Shown here piece after piece: positions 39,865-48,011 of a DNA stretch of 64,000 nucleotides; positions within the stretch are counted from its first letter, which is position 1; each line of letters starts with the position of its first letter. Below the pieces are notes generated by a model, which was given only the letters and a program-made list of their open reading frames with translations, did not search any database and was not told the origin of the DNA. A program made the position numbers and the translations under genes. The DNA comes from Streptomyces sp. CB02009. Lineage in GTDB: Bacteria > Actinomycetota > Actinomycetes > Streptomycetales > Streptomycetaceae. Where the stretch lies: assembly GCF_001905825.1 (NCBI RefSeq), contig NZ_LIVV01000002.1:314441-378440 (forward strand), written 5' to 3'.

Positions 39865-39893
39865 TTGGACTACGGTGGGAGCGCTCCCATCCT
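39865..39893 (+). promoter_or_regulatory. Probable cebR promoter with embedded operator
   Basis: TTGGAC (39865-39870) and CATCCT (39888-39893) are spaced 17 bp. The CebR palindrome at 39876-39889 lies between them, which suggests cebR represses itself. The -10 match is weak. Confidence 0.4.
39876..39889 (+). promoter_or_regulatory. CebR operator upstream of cebR
   Basis: This second perfect copy of TGGGAGCGCTCCCA lies 68 bp before the chosen cebR start. The longer open frame starting at 39846 would be translated through this operator, which argues for the downstream start. Confidence 0.9.
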
Positions 39894-39956
39894 GGCGCGC
39901 TTCTTCGGCCGGAACCCGTGGTGAGCAGCGCGTTGTCCTACGAGGGGAGTTCGGGA

Positions 39957-40982
39957 GTGGTGAGCGGACGGCAGAGCGGCAGACCCACCCTGGAGCAGGT
40001 CGCGGCCAGGGCGGGGGTCGGCCGGGGCACGGTCTCCCGGGTGATCAACGGATCCCCCCGGGTGAGCGAGCAGACCAGAACGGCCGTCGCCAGAGCCGTC
40101 GCCGAACTCGGCTACGTACCCAACCAGGCCGCCCGCGCCCTCGCCGGAAGCCGCACGGACGCGATCGCGCTCGTCATCCCCGAGGCCGAGGCCCGGCTCT
40201 TCGCGGAGCCGTACTTCCTCGACCTGATCCGCGGGGTCAGCGCCGAACTCGCCGAGGCCGACAAGCAGTTGCTGCTCACCCTGGTCCGCAGCGAGCAGGA
40301 GCGGCAGCGCTTCGAGCAGTACCTGGCCGCCCAGCGCGTCGACGGAGTCCTGCTCGCCTCCGTCCACGGCGACGACCCGCTGCCCGACCGGATCAGGGAG
40401 CTGGGCCTGCCGGTGGTCATGAACGGCCGCCGGGCCGAGGCCGAGCCCGTGCCGTACGTCGACTCCGACAACATCGGGGCCGGCCGGGCGGCCGTCGCCC
40501 ATCTCGTCGGGCGCGGCCGCAGCAGGATCGCGACCGTCACCGGCCCGCTCGACATGTACGTGGCCCGCGCCCGGCTCGGCGGCTACCGGGCGGGGCTCGC
40601 GGAGGCCGGACTCGCCCCCGACGAAGGGCTGGTCTCGACGGGCGACTTCACCGAGGAGGGCGGCCGTCGGGCGATGCGGCGGCTGCTCGACCGCAGCCCG
40701 GACCTGGACGCCGTCTTCGCCGCCTCCGACGTCATGGCGGCCGGGGCGCGGAGCGCGCTGCGGGAGGCGGGCCGCCGGGTCCCCGACGACGTTGCCCTCG
40801 TTGGCGTCGACGACTCACCGGTGGCACGGCTGATGGACCCGCCGCTGACGAGCGTGCGGCAGCCCATCGAGGAGATGGGCCGCACGATGGCCCGGATGCT
40901 GCTGGAGGAGATCGCGGAGGCACCGGAGGAGCCCCGCCGGCGGGTGCTGCCGACGGAGCTGGTCGTGCGGGAGTCGTGCTGA
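39957..40982 (+). CDS. cebR: LacI-family repressor of cello-oligosaccharide use CebR
   Basis: This 341-residue LacI/GalR protein has the HTH TLEQVAARAGVGRGTVSRVINGSPRVSEQTR with the hinge NQAARALAGSRTDAIALVI, followed by a periplasmic-binding-like effector domain (VGVDDSPVARLMDPPLTSVRQP). It is placed next to cebE with perfect CebR boxes on both sides of the divergent region, so it should repress cebEFG, itself and the cellulase operon until cello-oligosaccharides bind. Adjacent GTG codons at 39957 and 39960 are possible starts, with GAGGGGAG about 7 nt upstream of the first. Confidence 0.94.
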   Translation: MVSGRQSGRPTLEQVAARAGVGRGTVSRVINGSPRVSEQTRTAVARAVAELGYVPNQAARALAGSRTDAIALVIPEAEARLFAEPYFLDLIRGVSAELAEADKQLLLTLVRSEQERQRFEQYLAAQRVDGVLLASVHGDDPLPDRIRELGLPVVMNGRRAEAEPVPYVDSDNIGAGRAAVAHLVGRGRSRIATVTGPLDMYVARARLGGYRAGLAEAGLAPDEGLVSTGDFTEEGGRRAMRRLLDRSPDLDAVFAASDVMAAGARSALREAGRRVPDDVALVGVDDSPVARLMDPPLTSVRQPIEEMGRTMARMLLEEIAEAPEEPRRRVLPTELVVRESC

Positions 40983-41066
40983 CGCCCGGCTGCGGGCTGC
41001 GGGCTGCGGGCGTCGGGCTACGGGTTATGGGTGCCGGGCAGTCGGGGGGCGCGAGGGCACTCCCGG

Positions 41067-41097
41067 GGCCGGCCGGGACCCGGAGGTCCGGCCGGCC
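41067..41097. terminator. Hairpin between convergent cebR and GH6 genes
   Basis: GGCCGGCCGGGACC (41067-41080) pairs with GGTCCGGCCGGCC (41085-41097) with one bulge around a CGGA tetraloop. It should terminate both convergent transcripts. The stretch before it (40983-41040) is made of GGGCTGCGG-like short repeats. Confidence 0.75.
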
Positions 41098-41116
41098 GCG
41101 GGCTCCGTGCGGGGCG

Positions 41117-42874
41117 CTACAGCGCCGGGTGGGCGTTCTTCAGGAGCTCCTGGAACTGGGCCGAGAACCACTGGCCCGAGATCGGGGCGTCCGGCAGTGC
41201 GCCCGACATGCTGTTCCCGTTGCGGGCGTTGCCCGTGTACGTCGGGTCGCACATCCGGTCGAAGCCCTTGCCCTCGTTGTTCGGGATCTCCTTGCTGGCG
41301 CCGTCGGACTCGCCCGGGGGCTTGACCCAGACGTACGCGTCGATGCCCGCGGCGGGCGCCGCCTGGGGCCGCTCGCCGAGACCGGCACCGGACTGGTTGC
41401 ACCAGTTGCCGAGGTGGATGCGGCGGTCGTACTTGCCGCCGTTGACGTACGTGTCGACGGTGGTCGTCGGGCCCGCGGCGGTGGGCCGGGCGGTGCCGCC
41501 CCAGCCGTTGCGGGAGGTGTCGATCAGCATGCCGAGGTTGCTGTCGAAGCCGAGCGAGACCAGCTTGGCGCGCATCGCCTGGGCGTACGACAGCTCGTCG
41601 GTGTACCGGTTCCAGTCGACCCACTTCGACTGGCGCACGGAGACGCCGTTCACGCTGTCGTCGATGGTGAAGTGGTCCTCCTTCAGGGCGCTGTAGTTGG
41701 CGGTGTTCACGATGAAGCCGTGGACGTTGGCGACGGTGGAGCCCTCGGCCGTGGCGGCCTGCTTGAACAGCTCGGCGGAGGAGCCGAAGTTGTCGTCCCA
41801 GCCGAGCCATCCGTGGTGGCCGGCGTCCACGTAGTTGTAGACGTTGCCGATCGATCCCAGCTTCCTGAGCGCGTAGCCGACGCCGGTGATGTAGTTGCCG
41901 TTGGCCTTCATGACGTCGCAGTTGGCCGTGGCGGTCGGGCGTCCCGAGACGTTGGTGACCAGGTTCGGCAGCGAGTCGATCTCGACCGTGGTGACGATCC
42001 GCAGGCCGGCGTACTTCGCGTCGGCGAGGATCGCGGCGATCGGGTCGATGTACTCGGTCTTGTAGCGGCCGATCTCGGTCGGGCCGAGCTCGCCGTTGGA
42101 GGCGAGCGCGGCGCAGTCGCGGCCGGGCAGGTTGTAGACGACCAGCTGGACGACGAGTTCGCCGGAGCCCTTCTGCCGCAGGGCCTCGTCGAGGTGGGCG
42201 CGCAGGCCCATGGAGGTGGCGGAGCCGTTGATGGCGGCGATCCGGTCCAGCCAGACGGCGGTGGGCTGGTTCGAGACCTTGGTGCCGCCCGGCTCGGCTG
42301 CCGCCTTCGCCGACCACTCGGGGTTCACGTAGACCTTGGCGCCGGCGTACGGGTTGTCGGCCTTGGTGCCGGCCGGCGGCGTGGTCGGAGGGGTCGTCGG
42401 CGGGGTGGTCGGTGGTGTGGTGGGCGGGGTGGTCGGGGGTGTCGTGGGCTCGGTGGCGCCGTCGCAGACGACACCGTTGAGCTTGAAGGCCGCGGGCACG
42501 GCGTTGGTGCCGCTGTACGAGCCGTTGAATCCGAAGGAGGTCGAACCGCCGGTGGCCAGCGTCCCGTTGTAGGAGAGGCTCTTGGCGGTGACGGCGGCGC
42601 CCGACTGGGTGAGGGTGGCGTTCCAGCCCTGGGTGACCTGCTGGCTGCCGGCGTAGGTCCATTCGAGGGTCCAGGACGCCACCGGGTCACCGGTGTTGGT
42701 GACGGTCACGTTGGTGCCGAACCCGGTGTTCCACTGGTTGGTGATCTGGTAGACGACCTTGCAGCCGGGGGTGGCGGCGCCGGCGGTGGCCGTGCCGAGG
42801 ACGGTGGCGGTGGCGCCGGTGGCCGTGACGAGGCCGAGGGCGGCCAGGAGGGCGGTGCGACTGGTGCGGCTCAT
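41117..42874 (-). CDS. Secreted GH6 cellulase with N-terminal CBM2
   Basis: This is a 585-residue secreted enzyme: signal peptide (about 1-35), CBM2 cellulose-binding domain (about 36-138, Cys38 and Cys137 framing it, with Trp residues), a PTTPP repeat linker (about 143-167) and a GH6 catalytic domain. The order and length match Cel6B-type exocellulases (cellobiohydrolases), with motifs VYNYVDAGHHGWLGW, GFIVNTANYSAL and LIDTSRNGWGG. It is the second gene of the operon, 17 nt after the GH5 gene. Expression is probably under the CebR box at 44648. A frame upstream to 43042 is not used. Confidence 0.93.
   Translation of the reverse strand: MSRTSRTALLAALGLVTATGATATVLGTATAGAATPGCKVVYQITNQWNTGFGTNVTVTNTGDPVASWTLEWTYAGSQQVTQGWNATLTQSGAAVTAKSLSYNGTLATGGSTSFGFNGSYSGTNAVPAAFKLNGVVCDGATEPTTPPTTPPTTPPTTPPTTPPTTPPAGTKADNPYAGAKVYVNPEWSAKAAAEPGGTKVSNQPTAVWLDRIAAINGSATSMGLRAHLDEALRQKGSGELVVQLVVYNLPGRDCAALASNGELGPTEIGRYKTEYIDPIAAILADAKYAGLRIVTTVEIDSLPNLVTNVSGRPTATANCDVMKANGNYITGVGYALRKLGSIGNVYNYVDAGHHGWLGWDDNFGSSAELFKQAATAEGSTVANVHGFIVNTANYSALKEDHFTIDDSVNGVSVRQSKWVDWNRYTDELSYAQAMRAKLVSLGFDSNLGMLIDTSRNGWGGTARPTAAGPTTTVDTYVNGGKYDRRIHLGNWCNQSGAGLGERPQAAPAAGIDAYVWVKPPGESDGASKEIPNNEGKGFDRMCDPTYTGNARNGNSMSGALPDAPISGQWFSAQFQELLKNAHPAL
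42374..42448. repeat. Repeats encoding the PTTPP linker of the GH6 cellulase
   Basis: About six copies of a 12-15 bp GC-rich unit (GGTGGTCGG/GGGGTCGTCGG types on the plus strand) encode PTTPP. Such repeats are prone to slippage and expand or contract the linker. Confidence 0.8.
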
Positions 42875-42891
42875 GCGGGTGGAGGTTCCTT

Positions 42892-44466
42892 TCAGGGGGT
42901 GAGACCGCGCAGGTGATCGCGCAGTCCGATGCCGAATGCGGTGGGTGTGCCGTCGTACGAACTGATCAGCGCGGGACCCGAGGCGCAGTTCCAGGTGTTC
43001 CAGGTCCAGCCCAGGTAGGAGAGGCCGCGGTCGTCGAACCACTTCATGACGCGGTCGACGAACGCGTGTCCGCAGGTGTTCTCACCGATCTCGCCCGCGA
43101 GGAGGGGAACCTCGGCGGCCACCGGGGCGAGGGTGTTGTTCCAGCACGTCTCGTCGGCGCAGGTGTTGAAGTTGTAGACGTGCCAGGCGGCGGCGAGATT
43201 GCCCGCCGGGTCCGTGGGGCGGTACGCGAGCCACTGGCTGAGGTCGTTGGCGTAGGCGATGCCGGGGACGAGGACGAGGTTCCGCGACCCGGTGGCCCGT
43301 ACCGCGTCGAGCAGGTCCTGCATGCCGGCGACCTCGTAGCCGATGCCGGGGCAGGTGCCGCCGTCGCGCCAGCAGGACCAGGCCTGGGTCGCGGTGGAGG
43401 TCGCCCGGTCCGGATAGGGCTCGTTGAACAGGTCGAAGACGACCCGCTTGTCGCTCTTGAAGGTGTTCGCCACCGAGGTCCAGAACGCCGGTGTGTACCG
43501 GGCGCCGGGCATCGGCTTCTGGCAGGAGGCGTGGACGTCGGCGCAGCCCGAGGAGTTGCCCGTGTACTGGCCGTACGTCCAGTGGAGTTCGACCACCGGG
43601 GTCATGCCGTGCGCGAGGACCTTGGAGACCAGGTCCTTCACGGCGGTGACGTACGGCGTGCCCCGGTACTCGGGCTTGATGTTGTCGAGGCCGAGCCAGC
43701 ACTCTTCGTTGAGCGGAATGCGGACGGTGTTCGCCTTCCAGTCGGCGATGGCCTTGACGGAGGCGTCGTCGACGGGCCCGTCCCAGATGCCGTGGCCCTG
43801 GACGCACATGAACTCGCCGCCGGAGCGGTTGACGCCCAGCAGGCGCCGGGTCGCGCCGTTCTGATCGGTGAACCTGTTCCCGGACACGCCGAGTTCGGGT
43901 GCGCCGGTGACCGGGGCGGGTGTCGTCGGGGGAGTGGTGGGCGGGGTGGTGGGCGGCGTGGTCGGGGGGTCGGGGGGCGGTGTCGTCGGATCGGTGGGTG
44001 TGGGTGTGGGTGTCGGTGTGGGCGTGGGTGTGGGTGTCGGTGTCGTGCCCGAGGAGCACGGCGCGCCGTTGAGCGTGAACGCGGTGGGCGCCGTGTTGGC
44101 GCCCGACCAGGAGGCGATGAAGCCGCCCGTGACCTTCGCGCCGGTGGCCAACGCGGCGTTCCAGCTCTCGTTCACCACGGTCACGCCGGTCCCGGACTGG
44201 GACCACGTGCCGCCCCAGCCCTGGCTGACGACCTGGCCGGCCGGGAAGGCGAAGCCGAGGCTCCAGCCGTTCAGCGCGGCACCGTGGTTGGTGACGGTGA
44301 CAGCACCCTGGTAACCGCCGGCCCATTGGCCGGCGACCGAGTACTCCACCGTGCAGGAGGGTGCGGCCGCGGCTCCTGAGGCCGTACCCATGAGGGCGAA
44401 CGCGGTGCTCGCCATCGCGAGCGCCGCTCCGGAGAGCAGCGCGGACAGACGTGGGGGATGTCGCAT
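42892..44466 (-). CDS. Secreted GH5 cellulase with N-terminal CBM2
   Basis: This is a 524-residue secreted enzyme: signal peptide (about 1-35), CBM2 (about 37-138, Cys38/Cys137), a long (TP)n and PTTPP linker (141-186) and a GH5 domain. Acid/base Glu349 is in FDLFNEPYP and nucleophile Glu459 in LLAGEIGEN; LGWTWNTWNC provides the Trp near the end of the barrel. It is predicted to be an endoglucanase that cuts cellulose chains. It leads a two-gene operon with the GH6 exo-enzyme, giving an endo/exo pair. The CebR box lies about 185 bp upstream. Confidence 0.93.
   Translation of the reverse strand: MRHPPRLSALLSGAALAMASTAFALMGTASGAAAAPSCTVEYSVAGQWAGGYQGAVTVTNHGAALNGWSLGFAFPAGQVVSQGWGGTWSQSGTGVTVVNESWNAALATGAKVTGGFIASWSGANTAPTAFTLNGAPCSSGTTPTPTPTPTPTPTPTPTDPTTPPPDPPTTPPTTPPTTPPTTPAPVTGAPELGVSGNRFTDQNGATRRLLGVNRSGGEFMCVQGHGIWDGPVDDASVKAIADWKANTVRIPLNEECWLGLDNIKPEYRGTPYVTAVKDLVSKVLAHGMTPVVELHWTYGQYTGNSSGCADVHASCQKPMPGARYTPAFWTSVANTFKSDKRVVFDLFNEPYPDRATSTATQAWSCWRDGGTCPGIGYEVAGMQDLLDAVRATGSRNLVLVPGIAYANDLSQWLAYRPTDPAGNLAAAWHVYNFNTCADETCWNNTLAPVAAEVPLLAGEIGENTCGHAFVDRVMKWFDDRGLSYLGWTWNTWNCASGPALISSYDGTPTAFGIGLRDHLRGLTP
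43909..44046. repeat. Repeats encoding the TP/PTTPP linker of the GH5 cellulase
   Basis: Short repeats GTGGGT/GTCGGT (6 bp) encode a run of Thr-Pro, followed by GGGGTGGTGGGC-like units encoding PTTPP. This is a low-complexity coding region. Confidence 0.8.
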
Positions 44467-44520
44467 GAGCGAGTCCTCGCAGCGAGGGCACACCCTGACG
44501 ATGTGCCGACCGGACGGATT

Positions 44521-44528
44521 CGCTCCCA
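44521..44528 (-). promoter_or_regulatory. CebR half-site near the GH5 start
   Basis: CGCTCCCA followed by CTGGTCGG repeats the right half and flank of the full CebR box at 44648. It lies about 55 bp before the GH5 start; a TTGACG -35-like element is at 44548-44553 on the minus strand. It could be a weak second operator. Confidence 0.3.
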
Positions 44529-44647
44529 CTGGTCGGCCAGACCGTAGCGTCAACTACCGCCAAGGAAAAGAGGGGTTGGGCAAATTCCCTCACCCATTGC
44601 CTTCGACTCTTCACGCACCTTGACGCCGATGCGTCCCCGCTGCACAG

Positions 44648-44661
44648 TGGGAGCGCTCCCA
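44648..44661 (-). promoter_or_regulatory. CebR operator upstream of the cellulase operon
   Basis: A third perfect TGGGAGCGCTCCCA lies about 185 bp upstream of the GH5 cellulase start. It places the secreted cellulases in the same regulon as the importer. Confidence 0.9.
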
Positions 44662-44693
44662 CTGGTTCGGAGCTTGTCTCCATGCACGTTCCG

Positions 44694-44728
44694 CTCCTCG
44701 CTTCTCGCTTCTCGCTTCTCGCTCCTAG
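44694..44728. repeat. Five 7-bp tandem repeats (CTTCTCG type)
   Basis: CTCCTCG, three exact CTTCTCG copies and CTCCTAG follow one another from 44694 to 44728. They lie in the 473-bp gene-free gap between the CebR box (44661) and the DUF4328 gene (45135). Confidence 0.75.
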
Positions 44729-44844
44729 CTCCCCGATCTCCCGAGCCGAGAGGAGAACCACCGCATGCCTCGCCTCCGACCACGAACGCGTCCACTCCGG
44801 CAGCCGACCGCGCCGGCCGTGGCGCTCTCCCTCCCCCCAAGGGC

Positions 44845-44901
44845 TCGTACGCGAAGCTGCTCGCCCAGCAGCCGCCCCGCACGGAGCGGCTTCGCGTACG
44901 A
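44845..44901. other. Strong 18-bp hairpin in a gene-free region
   Basis: TCGTACGCGAAGC (44845-44857) and its perfect complement (44889-44901) continue inward over five more pairs (one G-U) to give an 18-bp stem with a 21-nt loop. It sits in the gap before the DUF4328 gene. It could be a small RNA, a terminator for a minus- or plus-strand transcript, or a relic of a mobile element end. Nothing else supportable was seen in 44729-45134. Confidence 0.5.
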
Positions 44902-45134
44902 CGGGACGGGGCGGTCCCCGAGAAGGGGGCCGCCCGGTCCGTGTCCGCAGCGAGGACGCCGGCCGGTGGCCGCCCGGCTCTCAGGGCCCACCCGCCCGAC
45001 CCGCCCGACCCGCCCGGATCGCGTCCCGGGGCTGAGCCGTCCTTCGACGCCCTGGCCGGAACGCGCCTACGATGCCGGTGATCACCGCCGCCGTGACGTC
45101 GCACGGTGGTGTCGCCGTAATCCGGGGGGATTCC

Positions 45135-45734
45135 ATGGACGCCTACAACGTGCCGGTCGGACCGGCCGCCGCGCGGGGCCCGCGCTTCAGATTCCGCAAC
45201 CCGATCGGACCGGCGCTCGTCGTCCAGTCGCTGATTGCCACTCAGGCGCTCGCCGACGTCTACATCATGGCGACCGGCGGCAGGGACTCGCCCTGGCTCG
45301 CCGAGGACATGGTGCCGTTCCCGGCCGTCCTCCAGGTGTCGTGCTGGGTCGCGTTCATCGTCTGGTTCTTCCGCGTCCGCGCCAACGCCGAGGTCCTCGC
45401 CCCGGGCAGCCACCAGTACCCGGTGGGCTTCGCCATCGGCGCCTGGGCCATCCCGCTCGCCATGTGGTGGCTGCCGCGCCGCATCGCCCTCGACATCCAC
45501 CGGGCCGGCGGCCCGCCCCGCGACGCCTGGCTGATCAACGCCTGGTGGTTCGTCTGGCTCCTCGACGGCCCGCTCTCGGTCGCCTTCCACTTCCTGGTCC
45601 TCGACCGGTTCGACTACCGCAACCCGGTCGACCAGAGCATCGGCATCCTGTGCGCGATCCTCGCCATCGCGGTCGTCCGACGCGTGACCGCCGCCCAACC
45701 CGCGGGCCCCCTGCCCTACTTCAACATGACCTGA
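45135..45734 (+). CDS. DUF4328 domain membrane protein
   Basis: This is a 199-residue protein with four hydrophobic segments. VVQSLIATQALADVYIMA, LQVSCWVAFIVWFFRVRANAEVLAPG and YPVGFAIGAWAIPLAMWWLPRRIALDIHRA match DUF4328, a small family of membrane proteins of unknown role; the FFRVRANAEVL and PxxWxxPRxI-like elements are typical. The ATG at 45135 is preceded by GGGGGGA; an upstream ATG at 45072 is in frame but less well supported. No operon partner. Confidence 0.82.
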   Translation: MDAYNVPVGPAAARGPRFRFRNPIGPALVVQSLIATQALADVYIMATGGRDSPWLAEDMVPFPAVLQVSCWVAFIVWFFRVRANAEVLAPGSHQYPVGFAIGAWAIPLAMWWLPRRIALDIHRAGGPPRDAWLINAWWFVWLLDGPLSVAFHFLVLDRFDYRNPVDQSIGILCAILAIAVVRRVTAAQPAGPLPYFNMT

Positions 45735-45735
45735 G

Positions 45736-45771
45736 CCCCGCGCCCGGCCGTACCGGAGGGAACGGGCGGGG
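45736..45771. terminator. Hairpin between convergent genes
   Basis: CCCCGCGCCCG (45736-45746) pairs with CGGGCGGGG (45763-45771), with a two-base bulge. It fills the whole 37-bp space between the DUF4328 gene and the convergent membrane protein gene. Confidence 0.55.
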
Positions 45772-46278
45772 TCAGGCGCCCGTCGTGGAGCCGGGGCGGA
45801 CGATCATCAGGACGACGACCACGGCCCAGAGGACGTTGAACACCCCGGTCGTCATGGACAGCCGGGACGCGACGGGCCGCGCCTCCTCCTCCGCGGCCGC
45901 GCCCTCGGCGAGGGCGAGCAGGCGTCGCTGACCCGGCAGGACGGCCAGGCCGAGCAGGGCCGCGGCGGCGACGGTGAGCACGAGCGAGACGATCAGCCAC
46001 GCGTCGGTCAGCACGCCGAGCTGGGCGCCGGTCGCGATGCCGAACACCGGCACCATGACCCCGGCGACGGCGTACCCCGTGCAGACCCGATGGAGGAGCA
46101 CGGCCGTCCCCGTCCCCTCGGACCGTCCGTCCCGCCCCTCACCGGTGGCACTACTTCCATCGCCGCCGCCGCCGAAGGCGCGGAGCGCGATGCGCGGAAA
46201 CATCGAGGCGGCCACGGTGATCGACCCGACCGTGACGATCGCCACCAGGACGTGGACGGACAGCAGGAATTCGGTCAC
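45772..46278 (-). CDS. Small integral membrane protein
   Basis: This is a 168-residue protein with four hydrophobic segments (EFLLSVHVLVAIVTVGSITVA, YAVAGVMVPVFGIATGA, AWLIVSLVLTVAAAALLG, TTGVFNVLWAVVVVLMIV), with a Gly/Glu-rich loop between the first two. The layout resembles DUF2269-like proteins, but I cannot assign it firmly. The GTG at 46278 has GGAGG 8 nt upstream; the open frame to 46344 has no ribosome site. It is divergent from the PadR gene, which may control it. Confidence 0.7.
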   Translation of the reverse strand: MTEFLLSVHVLVAIVTVGSITVAASMFPRIALRAFGGGGDGSSATGEGRDGRSEGTGTAVLLHRVCTGYAVAGVMVPVFGIATGAQLGVLTDAWLIVSLVLTVAAAALLGLAVLPGQRRLLALAEGAAAEEEARPVASRLSMTTGVFNVLWAVVVVLMIVRPGSTTGA

Positions 46279-46310
46279 GGCGCATGCCTCCGGACAGGAG
46301 TGGGATGTTC

Positions 46311-46337
46311 TGGCTGCCAATAGGTTGGCTACCAATA
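46311..46337. promoter_or_regulatory. 12-bp direct repeats in the PadR divergent region
   Basis: TGGCTGCCAATA (46311-46322) and TGGCTACCAATA (46326-46337) match at 11 of 12 bases and start 15 bp apart. They lie between the divergent membrane protein and PadR genes and are candidate operator half-sites. Confidence 0.45.
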
Positions 46338-46362
46338 CATACACTGCCTACGGCTCTCTTGT

Positions 46363-46375
46363 GTAGGCTGCCTAC
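46363..46375. promoter_or_regulatory. Palindrome immediately before the padR start
   Basis: GTAGGCTGCCTAC is a 13-bp perfect palindrome around a central T, ending 2 nt before the PadR ATG. It includes TAGGCT, a possible -10 element, so PadR may have a very short or no leader and repress itself by binding here. Confidence 0.45.
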
Positions 46376-46377
46376 CT

Positions 46378-46719
46378 ATGAAGGCGGATGCGGTGCGAGG
46401 GCACCTGGACGGACTGCTGCTCGCGGTGCTCGAACCGGGCCCGCTGCACGGGTACGCGATCATCGCCGCGGTCCAGCAGCGCAGCGGAGGCGCGCTCGAA
46501 CTGCGCACGGGCACCATCTATCCGGCCCTGAACCGGCTGGAGCGCACCGGCCTGCTGAGCAGCAGCTGGCAGTCCTCCGGTGAGCGGCGCCGCCGGTGCT
46601 ACGAGCTGACCGACGAGGGCAGGCGGACGCTCGCCGGCGAACGCACGGCCTGGAACGAGTTCACCGCGGCGATCGGTTCGGTCCTCAACCCGACTCCACC
46701 GCAGGGGCTCGCCACATGA
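46378..46719 (+). CDS. PadR-family transcriptional regulator
   Basis: This 113-residue PadR protein has the motifs LLLAVLEPGPLHGYAII, LELRTGTIYPALNRLERTGLL and RRRCYELTDEGRRTL in the expected order. PadR repressors control membrane or efflux genes and respond to small molecules. The stop overlaps the next gene (ATGA), a usual PadR/HAAS-domain arrangement. No clear ribosome site precedes the ATG, which fits a leaderless transcript. Confidence 0.93.
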   Translation: MKADAVRGHLDGLLLAVLEPGPLHGYAIIAAVQQRSGGALELRTGTIYPALNRLERTGLLSSSWQSSGERRRRCYELTDEGRRTLAGERTAWNEFTAAIGSVLNPTPPQGLAT

Positions 46720-47495
46720 CCGCCGCGGGCACGGGCGCAGCGACCGGTCCGGCCGAAACGGATCGTCCCGCAGTCGCCGACCCCGCTCCTCCCGCAGACT
46801 TCGACCCCGCCTGCACCGGTCCCCCCGGCGACCCCCTCGCCGCGTACGTCGCCGATCTCACCGCGGCCCTGCACGGGCCCGCCCGGACCAAGGACAGGAT
46901 GATCGAGGAGATCCGCGGCGGACTCGAGGACACGGCGGACGCCCAGGTCGAGCGGGGCGTCCCGCGGCGCGAGGCCGTCGGTGCGGCGGTCCGCGAGTTC
47001 GGGACCGTCGACGAGCTCGTCCCGAGCTGCCAGCGGGAGCTGACCCTCGCCCAGGCCCGGCACACCGCCCGGGCCGTGGCGCTCACCGCACCCCTGCTGA
47101 TCGTCTGCTGGTACCTCACCGGGGTGCCCGCCCAGGAGCCCGGGGGAACGGTTCTCCACACCTCACGACTCCTGGCCGCGCACCTGTCCGGGGTCGCGAT
47201 CGCGGCCACGCTGCTGGCCGCCGCGGCTCTCGCCGCCACCGGAACCCTCGCCCGTCGGCTCTCCCCGCCGGCCCGGCTGCCGGCCCTGGTCGCCTGGACC
47301 GGGACTACTGCGGGAGGCGCCATGGCGGTGACGACGCTCGCCCTCGTCACCGCTGCCGCGCTCGCGACGAACTGGCCCCTGCTCGCCTGCGCGGGAGCGC
47401 TCGCCGCCGCGTCCCACGCCGTCGTGGCGACCTCGGCCCGAGCCTGCCGCCGCTGTGCGCGACTACCGGTCGCCGGCGCTCCGGAGCGCGGCTGA
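46716..47495 (+). CDS. HAAS-domain (permease prefix) membrane protein
   Basis: This is a 259-residue protein with an N-terminal cytoplasmic HAAS domain (about 40-110: LAAYVADLTAALHGPARTKDRMIEEIRGGLEDTADAQVERGVPRREAVGAAVREFGTVDEL) followed by about four membrane helices. HAAS proteins are almost always encoded with a PadR-type regulator, as here, and probably interact with it. The overlap with padR indicates coupled translation. The role is unknown. Confidence 0.88.
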   Translation: MTAAGTGAATGPAETDRPAVADPAPPADFDPACTGPPGDPLAAYVADLTAALHGPARTKDRMIEEIRGGLEDTADAQVERGVPRREAVGAAVREFGTVDELVPSCQRELTLAQARHTARAVALTAPLLIVCWYLTGVPAQEPGGTVLHTSRLLAAHLSGVAIAATLLAAAALAATGTLARRLSPPARLPALVAWTGTTAGGAMAVTTLALVTAAALATNWPLLACAGALAAASHAVVATSARACRRCARLPVAGAPERG

Positions 47496-47588
47496 CGCCG
47501 GACGTCGCGCGCGAGCGGCCGGGGGTACCTCGGCGGACTGCCCGCGTGGGGTGTTCGAGAGGGCCGCCCGCTGCGTCAGGATGAGGGG

Positions 47589-48011
47589 ATGAGCAACGGT
47601 TTCAGCACACGGGTCCTGGACGTCACCACCGGAGGATCGGAGACGGTGTACGACCTGACCGGGGAGTGCGTCGCCTTCCTGGCCGAGGTGGCCCAGGGAC
47701 GGGGAGGCCTCCTCAACGTCTTCACGCCTCACGCGACGACGGGCGTGGCGCTGATCGAGACGGGTGCGGGCAGCGACCACGACCTGCTGACGGCCCTGCA
47801 CCACCTGCTCCCCGCCGACGAACGCTGGCAGCACCGCCACGGCAGCCGGGGCCACGGCCGCGACCACGTCCTGCCGGCCCTCGTCGCCCCGCACGCGACG
47901 CTCCCGGTGATCGACGGCGAACTGGCCCTCGGCACCTGGCAGTCGGTGTGCCTGGTGGACACCAACAAGGACAACCCCGACCGCCACGTGCGGTTGAGCT
48001 TCCTCTGCTGA
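47589..48011 (+). CDS. yjbQ: YjbQ family protein (UPF0047)
   Basis: This 140-residue protein is of the YjbQ/UPF0047 family, with VFTPHATTGVALIE, the HHLLPADERWQHRHGSRGHGRDHVLPALVAPHATLPV stretch with many His, and the ending GTWQSVCLVDTNKDNPDRHVRLSFLC. The family shows weak thiamine-phosphate synthase activity; its real role is unclear. The 3' end of this gene (from 47953) is repeated at 51529, so it appears to have been used as an attachment site, and its last about 20 codons may have been brought in by the inserted element. Confidence 0.9.
   Translation: MSNGFSTRVLDVTTGGSETVYDLTGECVAFLAEVAQGRGGLLNVFTPHATTGVALIETGAGSDHDLLTALHHLLPADERWQHRHGSRGHGRDHVLPALVAPHATLPVIDGELALGTWQSVCLVDTNKDNPDRHVRLSFLC

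Noticed and set aside
39846..39956. Upstream start for cebR
   Set aside because: It would run through the CebR operator and probable promoter and lacks a ribosome site; the GTG pair at 39957/39960 is better.
44620..45134. Open frames in the gap before the DUF4328 gene
   Set aside because: They run through the CebR box, the 7-bp repeats and the hairpin, and have no recognisable protein content.
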